Positions 7,345 to 14,068 of a stretch of 64,000 bases of DNA are shown piece after piece. The stretch spans positions 1 to 64,000 of the forward strand of contig NZ_JACRSN010000015.1 of the NCBI RefSeq assembly GCF_014384705.1, read 5' to 3'. The stretch's first letter is position 1. The number at the start of each line of letters is the position of its first letter. This DNA comes from Yeguia hominis (lineage in GTDB: Bacteria; Bacillota; Clostridia; Oscillospirales; Acutalibacteraceae). The translations under genes were made by a program, and so were the position numbers. The notes beneath the pieces were generated by a model. That model ran no database searches and was not told where the DNA came from. It was given only the letters and a program-made list of their open reading frames with translations.

Positions 7345-7538
7345 AATCGTTGGAACAAAAGATAATCGTAAGGTGCAAAAACTGTGGCTGGCGTATTTTT
7401 GACAAGGTAACAATGACAACAGGCGTGATTGAACTGAAATGTCCGAACTGCCACAGAGTAGTAGAGGTTGACCTATCCCTACGCAAGGGAACAGTCAAGT
7501 ACAGATTAACAAGAAGTAGTAACAGAGCGAACAATTAA
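7341..7538 (+). CDS. Small zinc-ribbon protein
   Basis: 65 residues. Two CxxC pairs (CKNCGWRIFDKV and LKCPNCHRVVEV) form a zinc ribbon of the Com-like type known from phage Mu relatives. ATG overlaps the preceding stop (ATGA), so it is translationally coupled. A basic tail (RKGTVKYRLTRSSNRANN) suggests nucleic acid binding. Last gene of the operon that starts at 4792. Confidence 0.65.
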   Translation: MKSLEQKIIVRCKNCGWRIFDKVTMTTGVIELKCPNCHRVVEVDLSLRKGTVKYRLTRSSNRANN

Positions 7539-7598
7539 ATATCGGACAGATGTACCGAGCCACGAGTCCTTGAGCGAAAGCTCTTGAGTCATCAAATT

Positions 7599-7658
7599 GC
7601 CGGACGCTGAGAATTAAGGGATAGAAATATCCTAATGTTCTTGGTGTCCGGCTTTTTT
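7599..7658 (+). terminator. Structured terminator/attenuator before a leader peptide
   Basis: GCCGGAC (7599-7605) pairs with GTCCGGC (7646-7652), enclosing a second hairpin GGATA-GAAA-TATCC, and is followed by TTTTTTG. A GAGC-GAAA-GCTC hairpin lies just upstream (about 7572-7583). It ends the upstream operon or acts as an attenuator for 7783. Confidence 0.7.
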
Positions 7659-7682
7659 GTCGCTCCCGAAAGGAGCAAGACC

Positions 7683-7724
7683 GTGACATATAAGTGGCTG
7701 GCGTATATCGCCAAGTATCCGTAA
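7683..7724 (+). CDS. 13-codon leader peptide upstream of the sigma-like gene
   Basis: GTG 7683 has AGGAG (7671-7675) 7 bases upstream and encodes MTYKWLAYIAKYP, stopping at TAA 7722-7724. The stop codon is the first part of the stem that buries the ribosome site of the next gene. This is the layout of ribosome-stalling leader peptides: a ribosome paused near the end would keep the 5' arm of the hairpin single-stranded. What would cause the pause is unknown. Confidence 0.5.
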   Translation: MTYKWLAYIAKYP

Positions 7725-7777
7725 TCTCCGAATTTTTGATTTCAACCAAATTCAAAAATTCAAATTTAAGGAGATTA
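7722..7777 (+). promoter_or_regulatory. Hairpin sequestering the ribosome site of the gene at 7783
   Basis: TAATCTCC (7722-7729) pairs perfectly with GGAGATTA (7770-7777), which contains the ribosome site GGAG, and inner GAATTTTTGA (7730-7739) pairs perfectly with TCAAAAATTC (7752-7761). That gives 18 paired bases in two blocks, with eight unpaired bases on the 3' side between them. Confidence 0.7.
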
Positions 7778-7782
7778 CGACA

Positions 7783-8322
7783 ATGACAAAACTTACATTA
7801 GAACAACAGGAATTATTATTTGCGAACGACTGCAAGCTCATTAACCTGCGGTATGAATATCACGGCTACACCGGCACGGAGAAATGGGCGATTGTAACAG
7901 AACTGGCGGAAGAAGAATTGTGGGTTAAATACCCTGATGTTATCCGTCGGTACACTCCGTTCATTCTGCTTTCTATGGCTCAGGGCGAAGTGATAACGGA
8001 GTATCAGAACTACGAAGCAAGAGAGAGAATGAGAAGGCTTCTTTTCGGACACGCATTTGACATCAATGACGGAGAATTTGAAGTGCATCATCCGGAATTG
8101 GCAGTCGATACAGACCCAATCGAAGAAATAATGCTGAAAGACAATATTAAGCGACTTCGGGAGGTTTTGTGTTACTTAAGCGAAACACAGAAACGCAGAG
8201 TTTTTAAGTATTTCTTCTACAACAAAACACTTGAAAAAATCGCAGATGAAGAAGGAGTCGATTTTACTTCTGTAAGGGAATCGGTAAACAGTGCAATAAA
8301 AAAGTTGAGGAAATTTTTCTAA
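7783..8322 (+). CDS. Sigma-70-like regulator before the excision/integration module
   Basis: 179 residues. The C-terminal part (LREVLCYLSETQKRRVFKYFFYNKTLEKIADEEGVDFTSVRESVNSAIKKLRKFF) is a sigma region 4-type helix-turn-helix. The N-terminal half is helical and unidentified. Its ribosome site is held in a strong hairpin behind a leader peptide. It stands just upstream of the MazF-Xis-Int cluster, so it is a candidate activator of element excision; that is inference from position. Element B has an unrelated XRE gene in the comparable place. Confidence 0.65.
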   Translation: MTKLTLEQQELLFANDCKLINLRYEYHGYTGTEKWAIVTELAEEELWVKYPDVIRRYTPFILLSMAQGEVITEYQNYEARERMRRLLFGHAFDINDGEFEVHHPELAVDTDPIEEIMLKDNIKRLREVLCYLSETQKRRVFKYFFYNKTLEKIADEEGVDFTSVRESVNSAIKKLRKFF

Positions 8323-8373
8323 AACACCCCCCAAAAACGCTCTCCCATTTCAAACAAGTGAAGGGGTTAATTC
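8321..8373 (+). promoter_or_regulatory. Conserved leader block (copy 1)
   Basis: The 53 bases from AAAACACCC to GTGAAGGGGTTAATTC are closely similar to 53167-53220 in element C, although the surrounding genes differ. Both can fold CCC...TTCA with TGAA...GGGG. It lies directly after the sigma-like gene and before the MazF-like gene; a regulatory RNA role is inferred. Confidence 0.4.
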
Positions 8374-8422
8374 TAATCCGGATATGAATTACCTCAGAAT
8401 AATCGAAAGCGAGGATTTACAT

Positions 8423-9001
8423 ATGAAAGAAAAAGAATTTAAGAATGTCAGATGGGGCGATATTTATTACTGCGACTTGGGGGTTACAAACGGTAGTGTG
8501 CAATCGGGAATGAGACCGGTTCTTGTGGTTCAGACAAATCGCTTAAATGAAAGCAGTCCTACGGTCGTTGTAGCCGCTATAACGGCTGTTAAAAAGAAAA
8601 CGGCAATGAATACTCATATTGAGCTAAACACGGATTGTGGCTTAAAAGAGCCGTCGATGGTAATGCTTGAGCAGCTACGCACCGTGGATAAAGCCACAGA
8701 GCTTGATAATTTTGTCGGAAGAATTACCGACGCAGATAAAATCAGCGAAATCAAGCGAGGATTGAAATTTGCAGTCGGTATTCCCGTTAAACCCAAGACA
8801 GAGCGTAAAGGCATTGTACTAAGTCTTTGCCCTCGTTGCAGAAGCGAGTTTCAGTCTATCCCTGAAAACATTGTAAAAAGACTTGACCCCTTTCAGGCAG
8901 ATAAAGAGATGTGCGATAAATGTCAGGTAGGATACGGCTATGACTATATGATTTTCAAAAAGAACCATCATCACGCTAAGGGAGGTGTTGACAATGTTTG
9001 A
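8423..9001 (+). CDS. MazF/PemK-family protein with C-terminal zinc-binding tail
   Basis: 192 residues from MKEKEFKNVRWGDIYYCDL. Residues 8-115 match the MazF/PemK fold (RWGDIYYCDLG, GMRPVLVVQTN, VVAAITAV, VMLEQLRTVDK), the family of sequence-specific mRNA interferases. The tail CPRCRSEFQ...CDKCQVGYGYD adds two CxxC pairs not found in plain MazF. No antitoxin gene stands beside it; the next gene is an excisionase and overlaps by 8 bases. The element B homologue (48868-49275) lacks the zinc tail. It may be a toxin or a recombination-module regulator with a MazF fold. Confidence 0.75.
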   Translation: MKEKEFKNVRWGDIYYCDLGVTNGSVQSGMRPVLVVQTNRLNESSPTVVVAAITAVKKKTAMNTHIELNTDCGLKEPSMVMLEQLRTVDKATELDNFVGRITDADKISEIKRGLKFAVGIPVKPKTERKGIVLSLCPRCRSEFQSIPENIVKRLDPFQADKEMCDKCQVGYGYDYMIFKKNHHHAKGGVDNV

Positions 9002-9254
9002 AGATAAGATTGAAGCAATGAACAAACTACCCAACGCTGTTGATGATAGTTCCGGCTTTGAGAAAAGAGTTTATACGGTAGAAGAAATAATGGATATTCT
9101 CAGCATTGGAAAGAACACTGCTTATGCTCTCGTCAACTCAGGCGTTTTCCATTTTGTAAAGGTCGGCGGACATTACAGAATTTCCAAGAAGAGCTTTGAC
9201 CGATGGCTTGATAATATGGACAGCGAAAGCTCCGGTTGTCAATTATGCGATTAA
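8994..9254 (+). CDS. Excisionase-type HTH protein (1)
   Basis: 86 residues from MFEDKIEAMN; GGAGG lies 8 bases upstream. YTVEEIMDILSIGKNTAYALVNSGVFHFVKVGGHYRISKKSFDRWL is a MerR-like winged helix-turn-helix of the Xis/excisionase family. Such proteins bend DNA at the element ends and bias the integrase toward excision. First of four Xis-type genes in a row. The stop codon lies within a perfect 12-bp hairpin. Confidence 0.8.
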   Translation: MFEDKIEAMNKLPNAVDDSSGFEKRVYTVEEIMDILSIGKNTAYALVNSGVFHFVKVGGHYRISKKSFDRWLDNMDSESSGCQLCD

Positions 9255-9352
9255 ACCAATCGCATAATTAACAAAAACTCCGATTTTCAGTACCATATAG
9301 CCAAGTCACTTGGCTATATGGTAGTCAGAGTGGCAAATAAGAAATCGGGGGT
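9242..9352 (+). promoter_or_regulatory. Nested hairpins controlling the second excisionase gene
   Basis: Three stems: AATTATGCGATT/AATCGCATAATT over the stop of the previous gene, a perfect 15-bp hairpin 9292-9322 (ACCATATAGCCAAGT/ACTTGGCTATATGGT), and an outer pairing of CCGATTT (about 9280) with AAATCGG (about 9343-9349), just before the GGGGG ribosome site of the gene at 9361. The outer stem would limit translation of that gene. Confidence 0.5.
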
Positions 9353-9360
9353 AAACGGTA

Positions 9361-9612
9361 ATGCGAAAGAAAATTGAAAAGAGCGATACTCGACTTCCTA
9401 ATACATTCAGGCAGACTGAACCTGATATACGAGCATACACGGTAGATGATATACAGCACATCTTGAAAGTGAGCAGAACTACCGTCTATGAGCTGCTTAA
9501 AAGCAAGAAATTCCATAGCGTTCGTGTCGGAGGTCAATATCGAATATCTAAAAAGAGCTTTGAAAATTGGCTCAATGGCGAGAAAGGAGGTTCTGAAGAT
9601 GGCATTTGTTAA
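9361..9612 (+). CDS. Excisionase-type HTH protein (2)
   Basis: 83 residues. YTVDDIQHILKVSRTTVYELLKSKKFHSVRVGGQYRISKKSFENWL is the same winged HTH as in the preceding gene. The start ATG 9361 follows CGGGGGTAAACGGTA. The ribosome site is enclosed by a long-range stem. It overlaps the next gene by 14 bases. Probably a recombination directionality factor; which of the Xis-type genes is the true Xis cannot be said from sequence. Confidence 0.8.
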   Translation: MRKKIEKSDTRLPNTFRQTEPDIRAYTVDDIQHILKVSRTTVYELLKSKKFHSVRVGGQYRISKKSFENWLNGEKGGSEDGIC

Positions 9613-10300
9613 TATGTTCAATGACCGAGTGGAGCAGTTTAATCTCAGAGAGGAAAATGAACGCTTGGCAGAATTGTTCAGCGATGAAAAGCTTCAGGAG
9701 GAAGCACAGTGGCAAGCCTATTCTGTCAAGGAAATATCTCGGTTGTTTTCCATTTCCGAAGAAGAAGCACTGAAACTGATGAATTGCGGCTTATTCAAAA
9801 CATACCGAGTCGGCAACGAATACAGAGCTTCAAAGAAAAGCGTTGAAGAAAATAAGAAAATCGTCAAGGCAGTTCTTACATATCAGGACAAAAAGACAAT
9901 GTCTGTACCCGACGTAATGAGAATACTCGGTCTTGGAAAGACGGCTACATACCGACTCATCAATCAGTGCCGATTTAAGACCTATTTGGTACTGGGCAAA
10001 ATGAGAGTTGATGTGGATAGCTTTGAAGATTGGTATGCAGGACAATTCCATTATGAGAAAGTAAACGGCGAAAGACCCGGTAAGAAATACGGCAAAACGC
10101 TCTCTCCTCTTACTGTTGCAAAGGTACTCGGCATTCCGAGAAGCACCGCAAATGACCTTATGAACGATGGCATTGTTGAGTTTATATGGGTTGACGGTAA
10201 ACGCCGAATAAAAAGAGAAAGCTTTGATAAGTGGTACGCTTCGCAAAGTAAATACACTAAAGTTAAGGAAATCGAGGAGGTGGAGGGATATGTCGATTGA
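9599..10300 (+). CDS. Triple-HTH excisionase-like protein
   Basis: 233 residues from MAFVNMFNDRVEQ, start set by AAAGGAGG. It carries three tandem excisionase-type HTH units: YSVKEISRLFSISEEEALKLMNCG (about 43-85), MSVPDVMRILGLGKTATYRLINQC (about 100-145) and LSPLTVAKVLGIPRSTANDLMNDG (about 165-215), each ending in the wing pattern KR..KESFD.WY. Three linked DNA-binding units suggest binding to repeated sites, perhaps the TGCTAAT repeats near the att sites. The homologue in element B is 49636-50259. It overlaps genes on both sides. Confidence 0.75.
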   Translation: MAFVNMFNDRVEQFNLREENERLAELFSDEKLQEEAQWQAYSVKEISRLFSISEEEALKLMNCGLFKTYRVGNEYRASKKSVEENKKIVKAVLTYQDKKTMSVPDVMRILGLGKTATYRLINQCRFKTYLVLGKMRVDVDSFEDWYAGQFHYEKVNGERPGKKYGKTLSPLTVAKVLGIPRSTANDLMNDGIVEFIWVDGKRRIKRESFDKWYASQSKYTKVKEIEEVEGYVD

Positions 10301-10496
10301 GGATAGAGTTCGTGAATTAAACGGCGGTACATATACAAAAAAGAGCTATTCCGTAGAGGAAGTTCAGTCAATCTTGGGTATTACCCGACAGACCGTATAT
10401 AAGCTCATCAAACAGGGGTGTTTTCAGGCAGTAATGCTCGAAACCGGATACCGCATAATAAAGACCAGCTTTGATAAATGGCTGGATAATGAATAA
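10290..10496 (+). CDS. Excisionase-type HTH protein (4th in the row)
   Basis: 68 residues from MSIEDRVREL; GGAGGTGGAGGG lies just upstream. YSVEEVQSILGITRQTVYKLIKQGCFQAVMLETGYRIIKTSFDKWL is an excisionase-type winged HTH. It overlaps the triple-HTH gene by 11 bases and ends 12 bases before the integrase, the normal place for xis. Best candidate for the directionality factor of element A. Confidence 0.8.
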   Translation: MSIEDRVRELNGGTYTKKSYSVEEVQSILGITRQTVYKLIKQGCFQAVMLETGYRIIKTSFDKWLDNE

Positions 10497-10508
10497 GGAG
10501 GAACGACT

Positions 10509-11972
10509 ATGGCTTCTATTGTAAAGAGAAAGAATCGATATTCCGTCGTTTATACCTACAAAGACGATGACGGAAACCAACATCAAAAATGGGAAACCTT
10601 TGATACAAACGCAGACGCTAAAAAGAGAAAAACTCAAATTGAGTTTGAACAGCAAAGCGGTACATTCATCATTCCTAATGCTACGACAGTTGCGGATTTG
10701 CTTGAAGAATACTGCTCCGTGTACGGAGTAAATAACTGGGCAATGTCAACCTACCGTTCAAAGAAAGGGCTTATGTATAATTACATCATTCCGCTTATCG
10801 GCGATGTGAAACTTGATGAACTGACTCCGAGACTTATGGATAAATTCTATCAAAGCCTTCTGAAAGTTAAGACCAAAGTGGTACAGAATAAAAAGCCTAA
10901 AAATGAGTATCTGACCGTACATACCGTAAGAGAAATCCATAAGTTTTTAAGGAGTGCCTTTAATCAGGCGGTAAAATGGGAGTTGATGACAAGAAACCCG
11001 GTTCTCAATGCAACGCTCCCGAAAGAGGAACATCAGAAACGAGAAATATGGACAGCAGAAACTCTTATGCACGCTCTTGAAGTGTGCGATGATGATATTC
11101 TCGCATTAGCCATCAATTTATCCTTTGCCTGTTCACTCCGTATGGGTGAAATGCTCGGTCTTACTTGGGATTGCATTGATATTTCGGAGGAAAGCCTGAA
11201 AGAAAACAACGCTTCCATTTTTGTAGATAAAGAGCTTCAGCGAGTAAACAGAGATGTAATGGAGGTGCTTGATAATAAGGACATTATCCGTGTCTTTCCG
11301 AGAACTCTGTCAAATACAAATACCTCCCTTGTTTTGAAAACGCCAAAAACTAAAACAAGTGTGAGAAAAATCTTCTTGCCGTCAACCGTAGCTCAAATGC
11401 TGTTAGAGAGAAAAAAGCAGATTGACGAAATGAAAGAGCTTTTCGGTGATGAGTATTTGGATTATGACTTGGTATTCTGCCATTCGTCAGGCAGACCGAT
11501 GGAAGGTCAGGTAATCAACCGTGCTTTGAAAAAGCTGATACAGGACAACGACTTACCCGATGTGGTATTTCACAGCTTCCGTCACGCAAGTATAACCTAC
11601 AAGCTGAAATGGAACGGCGGCGATATGAAATCGGTTCAAGGCGACTCAGGACACGCCCGAATGGATATGGTTGCCGATGTTTACAGCCATATAATCGACG
11701 AGGACAGGCGATATAACGCACAGAAGTTTGAGGAACAGTTCTACAACGCTAAAGGTCTCAAAAATGCGGAAGAAGGTAAAACTGCTCCAATGCCCAAGTT
11801 TGAAACTTCGGTTGAACTCCTTGACCCAATGGCAGAGGTTCAAAAAGAGAGCGAAGTTGAAAAAGAAAAGCCTGCTGAGAACAGTACAGATGAAAACGCC
11901 GCCTTGCTCACAAAACTGTTATCAAATCCGGAAACAGCAGCATTATTAAAGGCTTTAGCGAAAACAATTTAG
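10509..11972 (+). CDS. int: Tyrosine integrase of element A
   Basis: 487 residues. It has an N-terminal arm-binding domain (MASIVKRKNRYSVVYTYKDDDG), a core-binding SAM-like domain (about 60-160) and the catalytic domain with R in SFACSLRMGEMLGLTW, HSFRHASITYKLK (HxxR), GHARMD (H/W position) and the nucleophile in ADVYSHI. These are the R-H-R-H-Y residues of tyrosine recombinases. It is closely similar along its length to the element B integrase (50264-51637), which explains use of the same tRNA-Arg site. The C-terminal 70 residues are low-complexity and acidic. The gene closes a run of overlapping regulatory genes. Confidence 0.95.
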   Translation: MASIVKRKNRYSVVYTYKDDDGNQHQKWETFDTNADAKKRKTQIEFEQQSGTFIIPNATTVADLLEEYCSVYGVNNWAMSTYRSKKGLMYNYIIPLIGDVKLDELTPRLMDKFYQSLLKVKTKVVQNKKPKNEYLTVHTVREIHKFLRSAFNQAVKWELMTRNPVLNATLPKEEHQKREIWTAETLMHALEVCDDDILALAINLSFACSLRMGEMLGLTWDCIDISEESLKENNASIFVDKELQRVNRDVMEVLDNKDIIRVFPRTLSNTNTSLVLKTPKTKTSVRKIFLPSTVAQMLLERKKQIDEMKELFGDEYLDYDLVFCHSSGRPMEGQVINRALKKLIQDNDLPDVVFHSFRHASITYKLKWNGGDMKSVQGDSGHARMDMVADVYSHIIDEDRRYNAQKFEEQFYNAKGLKNAEEGKTAPMPKFETSVELLDPMAEVQKESEVEKEKPAENSTDENAALLTKLLSNPETAALLKALAKTI

Positions 11973-11980
11973 TCATACAA

Positions 11981-12012
11981 AAAAGGCAATCCGTCAGGGT
12001 TGCCTTTTGTAA
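11981..12012 (+). terminator. Terminator after integrase A
   Basis: AAAAGGCAA (11981-11989) pairs with TTGCCTTTT (12000-12008), 9 bp with a 10-nt loop, directly after the integrase stop. Confidence 0.75.
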
Positions 12013-12166
12013 TTCCTGAAAAATCTTGAAATCAAGAAGAAAAACCATTATAATATTTGAACACAGATTATTGATTTGCATAAGAGAATGCGTAAACTTC
12101 AAATGCGTTTCCTGTGATTTATGGGCTACAGATTAACTCAATGATGTTTCCCATATTTCTTTGCAT

Positions 12167-12216
12167 TTGCTAATACCCTGCTAAAAGGAAGGCAAAAAAC
12201 CACGAAAAATTAGCAG
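12167..12216. repeat. Integrase arm-type repeat candidates, right end of element A
   Basis: The non-coding right end of element A (12013-12317) has TTGCTAAT 12167-12174, CTGCTAAA 12178-12185 and the inverse ATTAGCAG 12209-12216. The same octamer recurs on the left ends of elements B and C, so it is probably an arm-type integrase or Xis site. Nothing else is seen in this stretch. Confidence 0.45.
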
Positions 12217-12317
12217 GTTTTGGACGAGAATTTACTAACAGTGAAATCCCAGAAAAGCCAGTAAAATCAAGGATTTTCGGGGATTTGTAGGGAGTCAAAA
12301 ATGCCCCTCGGGGGCTT

Positions 12318-12362
12318 CTCCTAAGCGTGGGGTCGGAGGTTCAAATCCTCTCTGGGACGCCA
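12318..12362 (+). other. Attachment site: 3' half of a tRNA-Arg(CCU) gene (A/B junction)
   Basis: CTCCTAAGCG (12318-12327) is the anticodon loop and 3' anticodon stem of tRNA-Arg(CCU). It is followed by a T-arm (GGAGGTTCAAATCCTCT), an acceptor 3' strand and CCA. The 5' half is absent, so this is not a working tRNA. The 10-base core recurs exactly at 52425-52434. The integrase of element A ends 346 bases before it. I read it as the right end of A and the left end of B. Confidence 0.8.
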
Positions 12363-12371
12363 GCTAACAAC

Positions 12372-12410
12372 GCCGAAAGCCTTTGTTTTCAAGGGTTTTC
12401 GGCTTTTCTT
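12372..12410 (+). terminator. tRNA-derived terminator carried with the att site
   Basis: GCCGAAA and TTTCGGC with an inner CCTT/AAGG form a long hairpin (12372-12403) followed by TTTTCTT. A closely similar hairpin follows the second tRNA fragment at 52478-52509, showing that the fragment and its terminator move as one unit. Confidence 0.75.
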
Positions 12411-12522
12411 ATATAAAAAGCTGCGAAAAAGCTCTTTCACTGTATGGGATAAAATTCTACTCCAAAATTTGATTTTTGACAACCCCTCCAGAATCGAACG
12501 GTTGTTATAAGACAAAATCGCC

Positions 12523-12614
12523 AGCTAATTTTTAGCAGAAAACGGGCTGTTCTTGCTAATGAAAATGCCCTTCCTGCTAATCAGTCCCAAAATCGTGCCA
12601 AAAATCCAGCTAAT
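12523..12614. repeat. Integrase arm-type repeats, left end of element B
   Basis: Five copies of an (A/T)GCTAAT motif: AGCTAAT 12523, inverse TTAGCAG 12532, TTGCTAAT 12553, CTGCTAAT 12574 and CAGCTAAT 12607. Spacing is 9-33 bases. This is the only visible structure in 12411-12660 apart from AT-rich sequence. Confidence 0.5.
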
Positions 12615-12682
12615 CAAAAAAGGCGGATGTTTTGAGTACCATGCAGTTATAGCAGATAAAATTGAATATCGTTATATACATA

Positions 12683-12730
12683 GAGCGTCTATTTGCCCCG
12701 CATCGGGGATGGATAGGCGCTCTTTTTTTT
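12683..12730 (+). terminator. Terminator/attenuator before the first gene of element B
   Basis: GAGCGTCTAT (12683-12692) pairs with ATAGGCGCTC (12713-12722) with one G-T pair, encloses CCCCG-CATC-GGGG, and is followed by eight Ts. It stands 45 bases before the first gene of a long plus-strand operon, so it probably attenuates that operon. Confidence 0.75.
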
Positions 12731-12775
12731 ATGCCCAAAACCATGGGCAAATACAAGAGATGGGAGGTGTTTTAT

Positions 12776-13000
12776 TTGAGCAAGCCTGTTTATGCCGCAG
12801 ACAAGCCGAGAGACTGTCATTACTGTTACTTCTGGACAAATGGCAGAAAGGGTTGCCGTCTGGGTAGAGATAATTGCTACTACTTAATCTCTTTGCCGCC
12901 GAAACCCAAGTCGGAATGTGATGGCTGTCCCTATGGGCGAGATCACCCGTGCATTGGTTGGTGTACGAAGAAGGTTATGCGTGAAGTGGGGCTTCGTTGA
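12776..13000 (+). CDS. Small cysteine-rich protein of the element B operon
   Basis: 74 residues, TTG start at 12776 behind GGGAGGTG; longer in-frame starts lie inside the terminator and lack a ribosome site. It holds eight cysteines in pairs (CHYCYFW, KGCRLGRDNCYY, CDGCPYGRDHPCIGWC), which suggests one or two zinc-binding sites. I know it only as a conserved small gene upstream of the replication initiator in Tn1549-like elements. Function unknown. Confidence 0.6.
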   Translation: MSKPVYAADKPRDCHYCYFWTNGRKGCRLGRDNCYYLISLPPKPKSECDGCPYGRDHPCIGWCTKKVMREVGLR

Positions 13001-13001
13001 T

Positions 13002-13136
13002 ATGGATGCGTATGAACAGGAATACCGCTTCTGCTTTTTTGCCCGATGTCCTTATGAAAAGACGGATACGACTTTCCGCAGCATTCCGCTGACAACAGAA
13101 AGTTTTCCGCAGAAAGAAGGTAGTGAAGCCGTGTGA
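13002..13136 (+). CDS. 44-codon small protein between the Cys-rich gene and repA
   Basis: 44 residues (MDAYEQEYRFCFFARCPYEKT...). ATG 13002 lies one base after the preceding stop, and its final codons overlap the GTG start of the replication initiator (GTGA), so it could be translationally coupled to both. No recognisable domain; it may continue the Cys-rich function of its neighbour. The reading frame is short, so confidence is moderate. Confidence 0.45.
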   Translation: MDAYEQEYRFCFFARCPYEKTDTTFRSIPLTTESFPQKEGSEAV

Positions 13137-14062
13137 GTTTTGATTATTTTTACGGTCAGCAATCCGATCTATTCACATTCTATCGAGTTCCGAAGGTGTT
13201 GTTCACGAACGAGAGGTTCTGGAATATTTCTGCCGATGCCAAGATGCTGTATGGCATTTTGCTTGACCGCATGAGCCTGTCTGCCAAGAATGGTTGGATA
13301 GATAAAAACGGTCGAGTGTATATCATTTTTACAATCGACGAAGCGAAGATGGCTCTGAACTGTGCTGAACAAAAGGCTATCAAGCTGCTCAGTGAACTTG
13401 AGAAGAAAGCAGGATTGATTGAACGCAAGCGTCAGGGTCTGGGAAAGCCCAACCTGATCTATGTGAAGAACTTTATCTCTGCTGTGGATTCACAACTCTT
13501 GAATTGTGAAAATCACAATTCTGGAACAATGGAAATCACAACTCAAGAACTTCCGAAATCACAATGTAATAATACTGATATTAAAAATACTGAATTTAGT
13601 GATACTGATTCTATCTTTCCTTCCGGAAATGGTGGAATGATGGACGAGAATGACCGGTATCAAGAATACTTTGATTATTTCTCGGATCAGCTCAGTATTG
13701 ATTTGTTGAAGAAGGATTACCCTTACGATTCTGAAATGCTGGATAACATTCTGGAGTTGATCGTTGAAACAGTTTGCACGAAGCGACCGTTGATTCGCAT
13801 TGGTGCAGAGGAGCGTCCGGCAGAAATTGTCCGCAGTCGGTTTATGAAACTGAATGTCGAACACATTCGATATGTTATGGACTGCTTCAAGGAAAACACC
13901 ACAAAGATTAGAAATATCCGTCAGTATATGCTGACTACGATATACAATGCGCCGACGACAATAGACACCTACTACGATGCTCTTGTTCGGCACGATATGT
14001 CACACGGATATTTGGAAGGAGGATTTAAGAAATTGAAAATGAAGCGAGAGGAAGGAGAGTGA
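13133..14062 (+). CDS. Replication initiator (RepA N-terminal type) with DUF6017-like C-terminus
   Basis: 309 residues, GTG start at 13133 overlapping the previous stop. The N-terminal 120 residues (YRVPKVLFTNERFWNISADAKMLYGILLDRMSLSAKNGWIDKNGRVYIIFTIDE) are the RepA_N winged-helix domain of Gram-positive plasmid and ICE replication initiators. A Ser/Asn-rich linker follows, then a helical C-terminal domain seen in Clostridia elements. It implies that the excised circle can replicate. Next to parA/parB, it completes a plasmid-like maintenance block. Confidence 0.85.
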   Translation: MSFDYFYGQQSDLFTFYRVPKVLFTNERFWNISADAKMLYGILLDRMSLSAKNGWIDKNGRVYIIFTIDEAKMALNCAEQKAIKLLSELEKKAGLIERKRQGLGKPNLIYVKNFISAVDSQLLNCENHNSGTMEITTQELPKSQCNNTDIKNTEFSDTDSIFPSGNGGMMDENDRYQEYFDYFSDQLSIDLLKKDYPYDSEMLDNILELIVETVCTKRPLIRIGAEERPAEIVRSRFMKLNVEHIRYVMDCFKENTTKIRNIRQYMLTTIYNAPTTIDTYYDALVRHDMSHGYLEGGFKKLKMKREEGE

Positions 14063-14068
14063 CGAAAA

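Noticed and set aside
12318..12362. Complete tRNA-Arg gene
   Set aside because: Only the anticodon loop to CCA is present; no matching 5' acceptor, D-arm or 5' anticodon strand lies upstream. The same holds at 52425.
12553..12867. 104-codon frame at the left end of element B
   Set aside because: It crosses the arm-type repeats and a strong terminator and has no ribosome site; the gene at 12776 in another frame is better supported.
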